DNA of 64,000 bases from Meconema thalassinum (lineage: Eukaryota > Arthropoda > Insecta > Orthoptera > Tettigoniidae), in assembly GCA_946902985.2 (NCBI GenBank), contig OX336389.2:170138704-170202703 (forward strand), read 5' to 3'. Positions 9,864 to 20,634 of the stretch are shown here, in pieces. The notes beneath the pieces are model-generated. The model was given only the letters and a program-made list of their open reading frames with translations. It searched no databases and was not told the DNA's origin. Positions within the stretch are counted from its first letter, which is position 1; each line of letters begins with the position of its first letter. Made by a program: the position numbers and the translations under genes.

Positions 9864-11846
9864 ATGGCAGATGAGAGTATTAGAAAGATGTTGGAGGAGA
9901 TGGAAGCTAGGAATGCTAGTCGAATGAAGCAGATGATGGAGGAGAATGCTAGTAATTTGTCTATTAGGATGGATGAAAGTGTGAGAGAGATGGAAGCTAG
10001 GAATACTAGTCGAATGGAGGAGAATATGAAAGTTCTTCAGACCAGTTCTGCAAACTTAGAAAATGATATGTCGCGTTTACAGATCAGTACCCAGGGAATC
10101 GAGAATGCTGTAACTGACATGCGCACAGACGTGTCCAATGTCCATAAAGATGTCTCAGAGGTTAAAGTAGATTTATCCAATGTGCATAAAGATGTTTCAG
10201 ATGTTAAGACTGATGTTTCTAAGGTACAGAAAGATCTTACTATGTTGAATCTTGATGTTGCTAATGTCCGGGGTGATATTTCATGTGCTAGAGCAGAAGT
10301 AAAAGTTGTTAGGAACGATGTTGCTACTGTCCAAGTTAAGGTTGAAGAAGTTCAAAGAGAGATTAAAAATGTTCGAACCGATGTGTCAAACGTTCAAGTA
10401 GACATAAATAATATTCATTCTGATGTAAATGAGATGCAAAGCGACATTAATAAGATACAAGTAGAAGTTAATACAGTTTTTGTAGACATTGCTAAAGTTC
10501 AAACTGATGTTAATAAAGTAAGAGAAGAAATTGAAACTTCAAAAACGCTTTGTACTCGTAACATTAGTGCTTTAACAACTAGGTTAGTTGACGAGTCTGT
10601 TAGGACAACAGCTTCTTTAGCTGGATTAAAATATGATGTAGAGGTCATGAGAACCCAAGTCTTAGATCATAATCGTTTACTTAAGGAAGACATTGAAGTA
10701 GATATTGCGGAAATGTTAACTGCAAATGTAACGGTTTGGAAAGATGAATGGAACAGGTCAAGTGGGGAACATGTCACTCAGATTCAGGAGCGAATTGAAC
10801 GAAAACTTGCCAGTACACAAGTAGACATAAATAATGAAGTAGTTCAAATTAGAAAGGATTTGAGTATAAGGATGGATTCGCTATCCGAAAAGCAGGTAGA
10901 GGATAGAACTCAAATAGGTCAGGACGTGCAAACATTAAAGGAACAAATTCATAAGGTTGTCTCTGATGTTAATGAAACTACGAGCAAACTTCAGAATTTG
11001 AAACTAGGAGAAGCTAGTATGATGGAAACCTATAAAGAAGAGTTGATTAGGAAAGTCATCACGGAAATCACAGATAAGGATCCAGAAGGATTGACTTGTG
11101 AAGATGATAGGAATCACGTCAGAAGATATAACCTCGCTACAGAAGAGAGAGATATTAGTCCTGAGGATCGTATATCCAGATTTCGGGAAGAAGAAGAGAA
11201 TAGGAATATTGAACCTGAATGGAAATATCGTGATAGTGGGAAGAATTACATGGATTCATATCCAAGAAATGTGACAGTCATCCGAAACTTTGAGGACAAA
11301 CCTCAAAAATTTAGTAATACTGATAGTCTAACACCGATAGAATATATCTGGAACCTGAAAGACTATTTTATTGAAGCCCATATTCCCAGAGAAAGAGAGA
11401 TGAGAATCGTAGAAAGATTTCTAGCTGGAGGACCCCTTGAATGGTTCAGAGCATTTCGGTACACTTTTGGTAATTTTGATGAATTTGCAGAGGCACTGAT
11501 TAAACGATTCTGGTCAATAGAAGCACAGAATTCATTAAGAGCTGAGGTATACTCGAGGAAGTATTCAGGTACTCTTCCAACACGGTACGCTGATTTCTTC
11601 ACGAGCCAGTTATCGCGCTTGAGGTTTTTGCAACCCCCATTGTCGACAGAGCAGTTGATAGATGCTATTTCTCGTATGCTGCCTGTGGAAGTAAGAAGAC
11701 TTATCATATCGTCAAATATCAGGGATTTGACCAGTATGGACGAACTATTGAGAAGGCTTGACTACACGAGTCCGATGCCAAATGTGGTTCAAAAAGGTCA
11801 GAGGCACGAATTCAAAGACATCAATACAGCCTACTATCCGGGTTAA
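9864..11846 (+). CDS. gag: Ty3/gypsy gag protein, C-terminally truncated
   Basis: Gag forms the retrotransposon particle. The start MADES is shared with elements 2 and 3. Residues ~1-400 are a long coiled-coil-like region with many repeats of the type V-x-x-D-V/I, unusually long for a gag N-terminus. Residues ~465-640 match the retrotransposon gag (capsid) domain, with PLEWF, FDEFAEALIKRF and LPVEVRRL motifs. The frame is open for 660 codons, then crosses the deletion junction near 11826 and ends a few codons into LTR sequence. The Arg/Asn/Gly-rich C-terminus seen in element 3 is missing. No zinc knuckle is visible. Without pol the copy could function only if helped by another element. Confidence 0.85.
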   Translation: MADESIRKMLEEMEARNASRMKQMMEENASNLSIRMDESVREMEARNTSRMEENMKVLQTSSANLENDMSRLQISTQGIENAVTDMRTDVSNVHKDVSEVKVDLSNVHKDVSDVKTDVSKVQKDLTMLNLDVANVRGDISCARAEVKVVRNDVATVQVKVEEVQREIKNVRTDVSNVQVDINNIHSDVNEMQSDINKIQVEVNTVFVDIAKVQTDVNKVREEIETSKTLCTRNISALTTRLVDESVRTTASLAGLKYDVEVMRTQVLDHNRLLKEDIEVDIAEMLTANVTVWKDEWNRSSGEHVTQIQERIERKLASTQVDINNEVVQIRKDLSIRMDSLSEKQVEDRTQIGQDVQTLKEQIHKVVSDVNETTSKLQNLKLGEASMMETYKEELIRKVITEITDKDPEGLTCEDDRNHVRRYNLATEERDISPEDRISRFREEEENRNIEPEWKYRDSGKNYMDSYPRNVTVIRNFEDKPQKFSNTDSLTPIEYIWNLKDYFIEAHIPREREMRIVERFLAGGPLEWFRAFRYTFGNFDEFAEALIKRFWSIEAQNSLRAEVYSRKYSGTLPTRYADFFTSQLSRLRFLQPPLSTEQLIDAISRMLPVEVRRLIISSNIRDLTSMDELLRRLDYTSPMPNVVQKGQRHEFKDINTAYYPG

Positions 11847-11854
11847 CGGTGACA
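11826..11854 (+). repeat. Remnant of the 3' LTR of Ty3 element 1
   Basis: Only the last ~29 bp of the LTR remain (compare 9196-9222), ending in GACA and followed by the GTAC target duplication. One substitution (CGGTGACA versus CGGGGACA) separates it from the 5' LTR. Confidence 0.85.
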
Positions 11855-12085
11855 GTACCATCCCGGAATTTGACCGAAGACGAAGTGGAAAACCACGGAA
11901 AACCACTTCAATGGTGGCTGAGGTGGGAATCGAACACCCTCTACGCATTTGGAACACCCAAGGCTCAGTGGACCCCGTTCCAGTCCACATACCACATTTA
12001 AAATTTTCGTGGCAGAGACGGGAATCGACCCCAGGACCTCCAGGGCGGCAGCTAACCATGCTGACCGATACGCGATGGAGGCGAC
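11855..12085 (-). repeat. Type 1 SINE, head half (split by Ty3 element 1)
   Basis: Continuation of the SINE whose tail is at 5067-5319. It begins with the duplicated GTAC and CATCCCGG, and includes both tRNA-like B boxes and the GTCGCCTCC head at 12085. Confidence 0.88.
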
Positions 12086-12117
12086 TTCACAATAAATAAT
12101 AATATATTGGTTTTTTT

Positions 12118-12371
12118 TAGTCGTTTACCGTCCAGGTTGGTGGAACCCACGGACTCAGCGAGGGAACTCACCACTACCGCCCCTGCGGGCAGTGTCCTAG
12201 AGCGGGGAGCATCGAATCGGAAGGGATACATCTGGTGAGGTGGGATTGGCACCTCGGAAATGTGGCCTCACATGCAAAGCGAACAGGGGCCTCATGAGGG
12301 AAGGAAAGGGATGGTTAGGATGGATAGGCAAGGAAGAGGGAAGGAGGCGGCCGTGGCCTTCAAGAAGGTAC
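12118..12371 (-). repeat. Type 1 SINE, tail half (split by Ty3 element 2)
   Basis: This is a second minus-strand SINE, separated from the previous one by ~32 AT-rich bases. It stops at GGTAC. GTAC at 12368-12371 is duplicated at 24557-24560, where the SINE resumes. Confidence 0.9.
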
Positions 12372-15300
12372 TGTCCCCGATAATCCGGATAGTAGGCTGT
12401 CAGAAATCCGCCCCCTCAATCGGATTGCCAATTATCGATTGCACCGGCACAGCTACATCAATGAAAATGGCACTGACAGATACCGCCGAGATTAGAGCAC
12501 AGTAGTTAACATGAAATTATTGTGGAACACACCAAAATATACGGGGGTTCATACTTACCTTTTACTTACCTATTCAAATTAATCTCGGGTCTGGGTTTTC
12601 AACTGGATCACTTAATAGTATGCCCTCACAATAACCTCCACCACGATATTTAAAATGAACCAAGTCGAAGACCAGAAAATTTAAACTGCACAATAATTTA
12701 TTTCACATGAAGAAAAAAAAATATTGTAACAAAATTTAACAACAAAATAGTTATGGCTGTCTGAAGCCATTGTCAATGCAACCATGTCCTCCTGTAGGAC
12801 TGTAGACTTCACATACAAAAATTCAGCTTTCTCTAACTCAAAAGAACGTAATAATAACAATGCACATTGGAATGGATAAGGGAGCTGGGACGAGACATAT
12901 AGCATTTGTTTCCTTGTTCATGAACTTCATAATTTAGTTCATTGACACACATTTATTAATAACCGCAAGGCCGCTAAGTAGTTGACCTTGACCTCCATCA
13001 TTCAGTTATCTGGCCACCTGCAATACACCCTAAGCAGTGTTGCATGCTTGCTTCGTCAAATGGACGCAGCTGCCTAACCAGTGTCACCATAAGCTGGCCA
13101 ACGCAGAGTCTAGCTCTCATTCAAAACAATTTAAATGCTCACATCTCAACTCAAATATAATCACGCAAAATTTATACAAGTTCCGTTCACATTGCAATGG
13201 ATTACTCTGTTAATCTCAAATATTATTTAAATGTTTATTCCAATTATCGAACTAGCGTTGTTTAAATGTTAATAGCAAAACGCATAATGTTATATCATAG
13301 TGTTCAATAATTATTTATAACATTAAGATTGTTCATAACTTAATCAAACGACAATTGAAATTTTTTTACACGCCTCTATTAATCCCGTTTGTTTCAAATT
13401 ATTATTGTAGATATTTATATAGTTATTTACATTATTCATGTTTTATTTATATTTGAAATACATTAACCACACGTTTATCCGGTTGATATTTTCTTAAATC
13501 GTGGTAATATAATCGACCGATGAAGGTTACTTATATTAAAATTTTAGATTCAGGTTTAATAAGATTTAATAATTATAATTTGTGACGGTAACCTCCATTC
13601 AAAATCTATAATTCAATCAATTTATCACTCTTGTTAATTTTAACAGTAACTTCACATGAATAATTTTCAATGGACCTGAACAATACAACTCAGCGGAAAC
13701 ATACCTCGCACAAACGCACAAAATTGGCCCATAATTCATCATATATCTCATTATATATGGCGTCAAAATCTTCCACAATACACACAAAAACCTCCACTTA
13801 TAAATTCATCATCATCATCATCAATATTATTGTGGGAACCTCCTTCACTTATTAAAGGGCATTATTCATCAGCGACTTTTACACGTCCACTGAACTAACG
13901 ATTATACATCCATAGTTCCTCTTTAAAAATTCTTATATTCATCAATTGTATCGAAAACTGTTATTATATTTAACCTTCATGGGTTTCATTCATGAAGCGA
14001 TATGAAGTAAAATTTGCCAGTCACAAATAAATTTAATAGCAAATACGATTAGACACGCCTCCCTGGTCTATCAAAATGAATTAATCTCATCATAATTATC
14101 GCAGTATAAAAATACTATATTCAAGCAAAATTCATTTGACTGCAGAAATAGTCGAATAGAATGCAAATAGACCAGAAAATGCAAACATTATTGTTTCAAT
14201 CTAGAATTGAGAAAATCTCCTATCAAATGTTCATTACTATAGTGTACTGAATAAATCGTATTCAAAGTTCATATTTCATAAAATTGTCTATAATGCAATG
14301 GTATTTCAGAATTGACTAAAAATGTCCGTGTTTCAATCATGTTCATAAAAACGACTAGTATTTCCAAGGTCGTCGATAAAGTAGTAGATTTTAACGCTCT
14401 AAAATCTTTTAATCATTCTTCTTTCTTGAGGATGACAGAAAATTGGTCAAAGTAATTTACTGGAAAGAATTACTTTAATAAAACGACACGCTGTCTGAAT
14501 TCAAACTTGCCATAGAAAATCGTTAACTTTACAGTCAAATCGTGACTACAAGAAAAATTCAAATACTCGAAAGAATATTTAACTTCAATATAAACTGATC
14601 CAAAATGTTTAAATATGCAAATGACATAATAATGTCTCAATAAATCGAAGAAAATGGCATAAAGCTGCAAAGTGTACAGAGTACAGAAACATCTAGCAAA
14701 AGAATATGGGGCAATCAAATATATGACAGAAAATATGGGAAAGATAGTTGCTCAGATCTCACTAAAATGGCTCAAATAAATCAAGAAACGTTCACGGCTA
14801 CCTTATCTGTTGGATTGAAGTTCTAGAAGAGAATTTCAAAGAAGACTGCTGCTGGTTCCAATTCACCACAGGATAGATGTGCACCGACCTCGAACCTGGA
14901 ACCTGCGCCCTCGGAGAATAGAACAGCTTCCTCCTCCGGAAATCGCACTGCTCCGTGTAGACGATAGACATCCTTCTGGCAAAACTCTTCTTTGTGTGCT
15001 GGGAAAAACCCTTGCTCCTCTTGAAAGTTCCCTGAAGTTCTTGTAGAAATCAGCCATGAAGTTCATTGCAAATATTTCCGCAGAAATGTTCATAATTGTG
15101 GAGTATGAATTTATTTCCACTGCCATTTGATGTAATTCAGCGATGGATTACGATGCATGAGTGTAGCTGAATGTTCACTACATGCTCGTCTTTGTAGAAT
15201 GACGATTATCGAAGCTCCATGTTGCTACTTCACACTACTGATGTATGTCCCAATTGCATTAAAGTTTTAGTCTCCACTTCCACTTCCATTATAATGTTAG

Positions 15301-16294
15301 TCGAAAGTACTGCCAGATTGTATAGTTCCATTTTAGAATGTAGCGTTGTATCACCAAATGTAATCTTCAGTATCACGGTTGCAATACACGTGTCTGCCGT
15401 AGCGTAGAATGTGGTATTAAAAGTGCTTCTCAGGATTCGAGAAAAACACTTTTCTCTGCAGTCTTTAAATGCGAATATCTTCTGAAGTATTATAATGAAA
15501 ATGTTCAACTTTCGCACACGCCTCAATATTGTAATGCACTATTGAATTAGTATAAATGCAGTAGCTAATTCTTGATAGATAAACTTGTAGAATCGTTTAT
15601 GTGTGCGCTCCAACTTCGCCTAGTTTTAGTAACAGTAAAATTGCACTGCTGGATACCCAATACTGTTCGATGCGGTGGGCTCTGCCACACTTGCTTATGA
15701 CGATATGCTTGTTCTATGAGAACACGAAGTCAGACTAACAAGTCAGAATAAAACCACGAAGTGAGAAGATCCTCTCTGCTGTGCAAGGCCTTTTATCAAC
15801 TTTGAAGGGGCGTATCCATCCCTACCATAGCTTCTTCTTCCATCATTACTCGAAGTTCCAACTTTGGCTATTCTTGACGGATTTTCAGATTTCAAAAACA
15901 TATAATTAATTTCTTCAAAATTCCAAATCAATGCCATAACTGAAAATAGTTTTCCACAATTCTGCATGCCAAAAGTTATTAAATATGGTAGTTTCAGTAA
16001 TCTCCGTCTCCCTTCAAGCTATCATTCATTGGTTCGAGCCTCTCCTCCAATAGCGTAACTTCTTCCTCAGCACGTTTACTTGCTTCCCTGCGACTGCGTC
16101 GTAAATCTAAGATCCTTCTCGAACAAAATCGTGACGTCAGCAAGAATCTAAGCTCAGCCAGCCTACTTGCTCGAGCGTTGCGTCATCCACGCCTACGTCA
16201 TGAATATACACGTCACAACTATGACGGCCATAACTTTATTCACATATGCCAATACAGCCACCGTGGTCTCAGTATAATTCAATTTACGGGGGCA
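12372..16294 (-). repeat. 3' LTR of Ty3 element 2
   Basis: This is a ~3,923 bp LTR in minus orientation, ending in TGTCCCCG (left) and CGGGGGCA (right) on the plus strand. It is almost identical to 20635-24556, with a few point differences such as those at ~12386, ~12709 and ~15275. It holds broken versions of the two LTR small frames (14863-15126 and 15230-15526) and AATAAA (minus strand) at 12952-12957. No other gene is seen. Confidence 0.92.
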
Positions 16295-16307
16295 TTCTCC
16301 CTTCACC
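16295..16307 (-). other. Polypurine tract of Ty3 element 2
   Basis: On the minus strand GGTGAAGGGAGAA lies directly against the TG start of the 3' LTR, as expected for the plus-strand primer. The identical tract adjoins the element 3 LTR at 39490-39502. Confidence 0.8.
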
Positions 16308-16385
16308 ACGTTTTAAAAACAGATGCAAATTGTTTTTAAACTCTGTTACAAATATCTGAATTCACATGAACACGAAATTGAATGA

Positions 16386-17999
16386 TTATTGGCTTACTCT
16401 TGGATAATATTTCTTCAAGTTTCCAGCATTGAACTTGCCATATACGACATCATTCTCATCATCATAGAGTTCATAACAGTTGTTTCCATAAGCATTCGTA
16501 ATTCTGAACGGACCCATAAATACTATTCCAAACTTGGGATAGATTTTCTTACTCACGTCAGCCATGATAGGTCTGCGTAGTAATACCAGATTTCCAATTT
16601 CTAAGGGAGTACAAAAACGTTTTCCAGCTACTCTTTTCAGTCGTTTTTGTGCTGCTCTCTGGAGTTGTTCTTTCGCTCTGTCAATTCTCTGCTGCCTTCC
16701 TAGTTCGGGATCTCTAGGAACGTGGTTGAAAAGATTGTCCCACGGCCTTTCTGGGTTTCTTCCTAGATGAAGTCTCATTGGCACTTCTCCTGTGCTCTCC
16801 TGCACTGTAGAATTTAGACACTCCTCAATAAGGGGTACAAATCTCACCCAACTAGTATGATCATTCGGACAGAAAATTCGACAAAATTTCGAAAATTCAG
16901 CCATGTATCTTTCTGAAGAATTCGATTCCGGATAGCGCACGCTTGAAAATATGTGCTTAATACCAAGCCTTTCCATATCTGCAGCAAATTCTAAGGATGT
17001 AAACTGAGCTCCATGATCCGATAGTAGATACTCTGGTTTACCAGCTTTTGGAAATACAGCATGTTCCAGTCTGCTTACAACGTTCCTCGTGTTAGCTTTT
17101 TGCATGGGACTCATTGTTACAAATTTCGAGAAGACATCCACGGTAACCAACAGGTACTGATTACCCTGGTATCCCTTCGGACAGGGGCCAAATATGTCCG
17201 TCGCCATGAGTTCATTCGGTTTAGAGGGAATCATAGCCTTAGGTTTTCCTTTTAATAGAGCGGAAGTATACTTTGCTCTTTGACATTTATCACATGAACG
17301 AATGACATTAGCAATGCTGGAACGCATGTTAGTCCAAATAAACCTCTCTTTAAGAGTATCAAGAGTTTTATCCAGACCGGCATGTCCAGTTGCGTGATGA
17401 GCTACCCACACTAAATTGACTACAAGTTTAGGTGGCACGACTATTCGGAGCTTTGTATGCGCAGAGTCAGCATACTTACATACGACGTCTCCACTCAAGA
17501 CAAAGTGTCGTGAATCTCTCTGTGTAGCTGCATAGTCAACATCAGTATTGTCCATGTAACCCTTAAGGAACCTGTACATTTTCCTGATTGGAGCGTGTCT
17601 CTTCTGTGACACACCGATTCGGGCTAACCTCCTAACGGTCTCTTGATCTTGCTGCTCCAATTGTACATGGTGTATCTGCACATTTTTGATAGGGTTACGT
17701 GATAAAGCATCAGCCAGTAAGTTGTCTTTCCCAGGCTGATGGACAATAGTGGCGTTAAACTGTTGGGTGAACAAAGCCCAACGTGTCAATCTATCACTAG
17801 ACATGTCAGTTTGCAGCATAAACTGAAGTGCTTTGTGATCTGTAATAATGATAACCTTGTGTCCCAGCAGCATTTTCTTCCACGCTTGCAAACTGTTACA
17901 AAAGCTAACGCTTCTAGTTCTGTCGTAAAGTAGTTTTCCTCGTGTTTCTTTAATTTCCGACTAGTGAACGCAATGTAGTGCTTGTTGCCTGCCTCGTCT
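16386..17999 (-). pseudogene. pol: Ty3/gypsy pol: RNase H and integrase, 5'-deleted
   Basis: Only the 3' part of pol remains. It begins out of frame at the deletion junction near 18000, inside the segment preceding RNase H. A one-base deletion near 17893 shifts frame before a 501-codon run. Visible: RNase H with TDHKALQFML and HQPGKDNLLADALSR; the integrase zinc motif HH...CDKC; the catalytic core with MATDIFGP, SDHGAQFTS and ESNSSER (second Asp and Glu separated by 34 residues); and a GPF motif near the C-terminus (GPY/F domain). There is no chromodomain. Lacking RT it cannot replicate on its own, but the integrase frame itself is uninterrupted. Confidence 0.88.
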
Positions 18000-20066
18000 T
18001 TCCTGATATGGACGGTAACCTTGTGATCTGTTGTTGCGCAAATAATTGTTCCTGTGAGGACCTACATTTTCAGTTTTCTCTTCAGCAGGCGTATCAGTTT
18101 GCTGAACTTGATCCACGTAGACTGTATTAATGTCTTTGAATTCGTGCCTCTGACCTTTTTGAACCAAATTTGGCACCGGACTCGTGTAATCAAGCCTTCT
18201 CAATAGTTCGTCCATACTGGTCAAATCCCTTATATTTGACGATATAATAAGTCTTCTTACCTCAACAGGTAGCATACGTGAAATGGCATCTATTAACTGC
18301 TCTGTAGACAATGGGGGTTGTAAAAATCTTAAGCGCGATAACTGGCTCGTGGAGAAATCAGCGTACCGTGTTGGAAGAGTACCCGAATACTTCCTCGAGA
18401 ATACCTCAGCTCTTAATGAATTTTGTGCTTCTATTGACCGGAATCGTTTTATCAGTGCCTCTGCAAATTCATCGAAATTACTAAAAGTGTACCGAAATGC
18501 TCTGAACCACTCAAGAGGTCCTCCAGCTAGAAATCATTCTACGATTCTCATTTCTCTTTCTCTAGGAATATGGGCTTCAATAAAATAGTCTTTCAGGTTT
18601 CTGATATACTCTATCGGTGTTAGACTATCTGTATTACTAAATTTCTGAGGCTTGTCCTCAAAGTTTCGGATGACTGACACATTTCTTGGATATGAATCCA
18701 TGTAATTCTTCCCACTATCACGATACTTCCATTCAGGTTCAATATTCCTATCCTCTTCTTCTTCCCGGAATCTGAATATACGTTCATCAGGACTAATATC
18801 TCTCTCTTCAGTAGCGAGGTTACATCTTCTCACGTAATTCCTATTATCTTCCAAAGTCAACCCTTCTGGATCCTTATCTGTGATTTCCGTGATGACTTTC
18901 CTAATCAACTCTTCTTTATACGTTTCCAACATGCTAGCTTCTCCTAGGTTTAAATTCTGAAGTTTGCTCGTAGTTTCATTGACATCAGAGACAACCTTAT
19001 GAATTTGTTCCTCTAACGCGGTTTTTAATGCTTGCACGTCCCGGCCCACGTGAGTTCTATCCTCTACCTGCCTTTCGGATAGCGAATCCATCCTTATACT
19101 CAAATCCTTTCTAATTTGAACTACCTCATTATTTATATCTACTTGTGTACTGGCTAGTTTTCGTTCAATTCGCTCCTGAATCTGATTGATATGTTCCCCA
19201 CTTGACTTGTTCCATTCATCTTTCCAAACCGTTACATTTGCAGTTAACATTTCAGCAATATCTACTTCAATGTCTTCCTTAAGTAAACGATTATGATCTA
19301 AGACTTGGGTCCTCATGACCTCTACATCATGTTTTAATCCAGCTAGTGAAGCTGTTGTCCTAACAGACTCGTCAACCAATCTAGTTGTTAAAGCACTAAT
19401 GTTACGAGTACAAAGCGTTTTTGAAGTTTCAATTTCTTCTCTAACCTTATTAACATCAGTTTGAACTTGGGCAATGTCTACAAAAACTGTATTAACTTCT
19501 ATTTGCACCTTATTGATATCGCTTTGCATATCATTAATATCAGACTGAATATTATTTATGTCTACTTGAACGTTTGACACGTCGGTTCGAACATTTCTAA
19601 TCTCTCTTTGAACTTCTTCTACCTTGTCTTGTACAGTAGCAACATCATTCCTAATAACGATTACTTCTGCTCTAGCACATGAAATATCACCCCGGACATT
19701 AGCAACATCAAGATTTAACAAAGTAAGGTCTTTCTGGACTGAATCAACTTTTCCCTGTACATTGGAAACATCAATTTTTACATCTGAAACATCTTTATGG
19801 ACATTGGATAAATCTACTTTAACATCTGAGACATCCTTGTGAATGCCAGTCACGGCATTCTGGACCTCCTGTGTACTGGTGTGTAAACGCGACATGTTAT
19901 TTTCCAAATTTGCAGAACTGGTCTGGAGATTCTTCAAATTCTCCTTCATCATCTCCTGCATTCGACTAGCATACCTAGCTTCCATCTCCCTCACACTTTC
20001 ATTCATGCTAGTTTTCAAACTGTTGGACATCTCCTCCAACATCTTTCTCATACACTCATCTGCCAT
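18000..20066 (-). pseudogene. gag: Ty3/gypsy gag with nonsense codon, fused to pol out of frame
   Basis: The start at 20066 (MADEC) matches MADES in the other copies. A long coiled-coil-like N-terminus is followed by the gag capsid domain. A TGA at 18534-18536 replaces the Arg of element 1 (RIVE then stop, with FLAGGPLEWF continuing in frame). Beyond it the frame stays open to the deletion junction and stops at 17961 inside out-of-frame pol sequence. Part of the Arg/Asn-rich tail is present. The single nonsense codon suggests recent decay. Confidence 0.85.
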
Positions 20067-20610
20067 CTCAATAATATTTCAATAATAGACTGCGTTAGGG
20101 ACATACATCAAATAGAGCAAGATAACAACATCTGAGCAACGCCTTTCACCATATATATAAAGTTTGAGCAATTTTCTGTCTTAAATCTAACTTATAATTA
20201 GCTTATCACTAACTACATAAACACCCTATGTTGAAATAAAATGAAGCACATGTTCAAATTTCTTTGGTTCATTTTAAATATCCTAACTTAAATAATTTAC
20301 ATTTACAATCCAAATAGTTTAATTTTATCTTTAATATGACTAAACATGTCATAAGCCAGTCAAATAAAATAAGACTCCAGATCATAGGCGATTTTTCTAA
20401 GTTTCCAGCCTATTTAACCTCTCTCAGGTTGTATAAGATCTGATCTTTTCTGAGTGTACTTTTCCTAATACAACACAACATTTAATCCCTATATAATCAC
20501 ACTCTCAAATTCTACAATTGGCCAAGACATCTAACAAAGAATCAACCTCTTTATTTGAGCCTTCACAATCCCATTGACATCGATAACTTGGTAATCCAAT
20601 GTTATTCGAT
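20067..20610 (-). other. 5' leader of Ty3 element 2
   Basis: This untranslated leader lies between the primer site and gag. It carries the 66-codon upstream frame of the family in broken form (start near 20387; frame lost by one missing base near 20278). No other feature is seen. Confidence 0.6.
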
Positions 20611-20627
20611 CCCCACGTTGGGCGCCA
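20611..20627 (-). other. Primer-binding site (tRNA-Lys type)
   Basis: On the minus strand TGGCGCCCAACGTGGGG begins seven bases after the LTR end. It is complementary to the 3' end of insect tRNA-Lys(CUU) plus CCA, as I recall that tRNA. This fixes the element's orientation. Element 2 has only one copy of the 65-bp block that is duplicated in elements 1 and 3. Confidence 0.8.
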
Positions 20628-20634
20628 ATCCTAC

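Larger units (their letters stand above)
5320..11854 (+). mobile_element. Ty3/gypsy LTR retrotransposon, element 1 (internally deleted)
   Basis: The element starts TGCCCCCG and ends GGTGACA, and it is flanked by GTAC direct repeats (5316-5319, 11855-11858). It holds a complete ~3.9 kb 5' LTR, a leader and most of gag. Sequence then jumps from gag directly into the last ~29 bp of the 3' LTR, so pol and nearly the whole 3' LTR are gone. The join has microhomology: gag reads ACAGTCTAC in element 2, while the LTR reads ACAGCCTAC. Because the outer target duplication is intact, the deletion occurred after insertion or within the reverse-transcribed intermediate. Confidence 0.92.
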
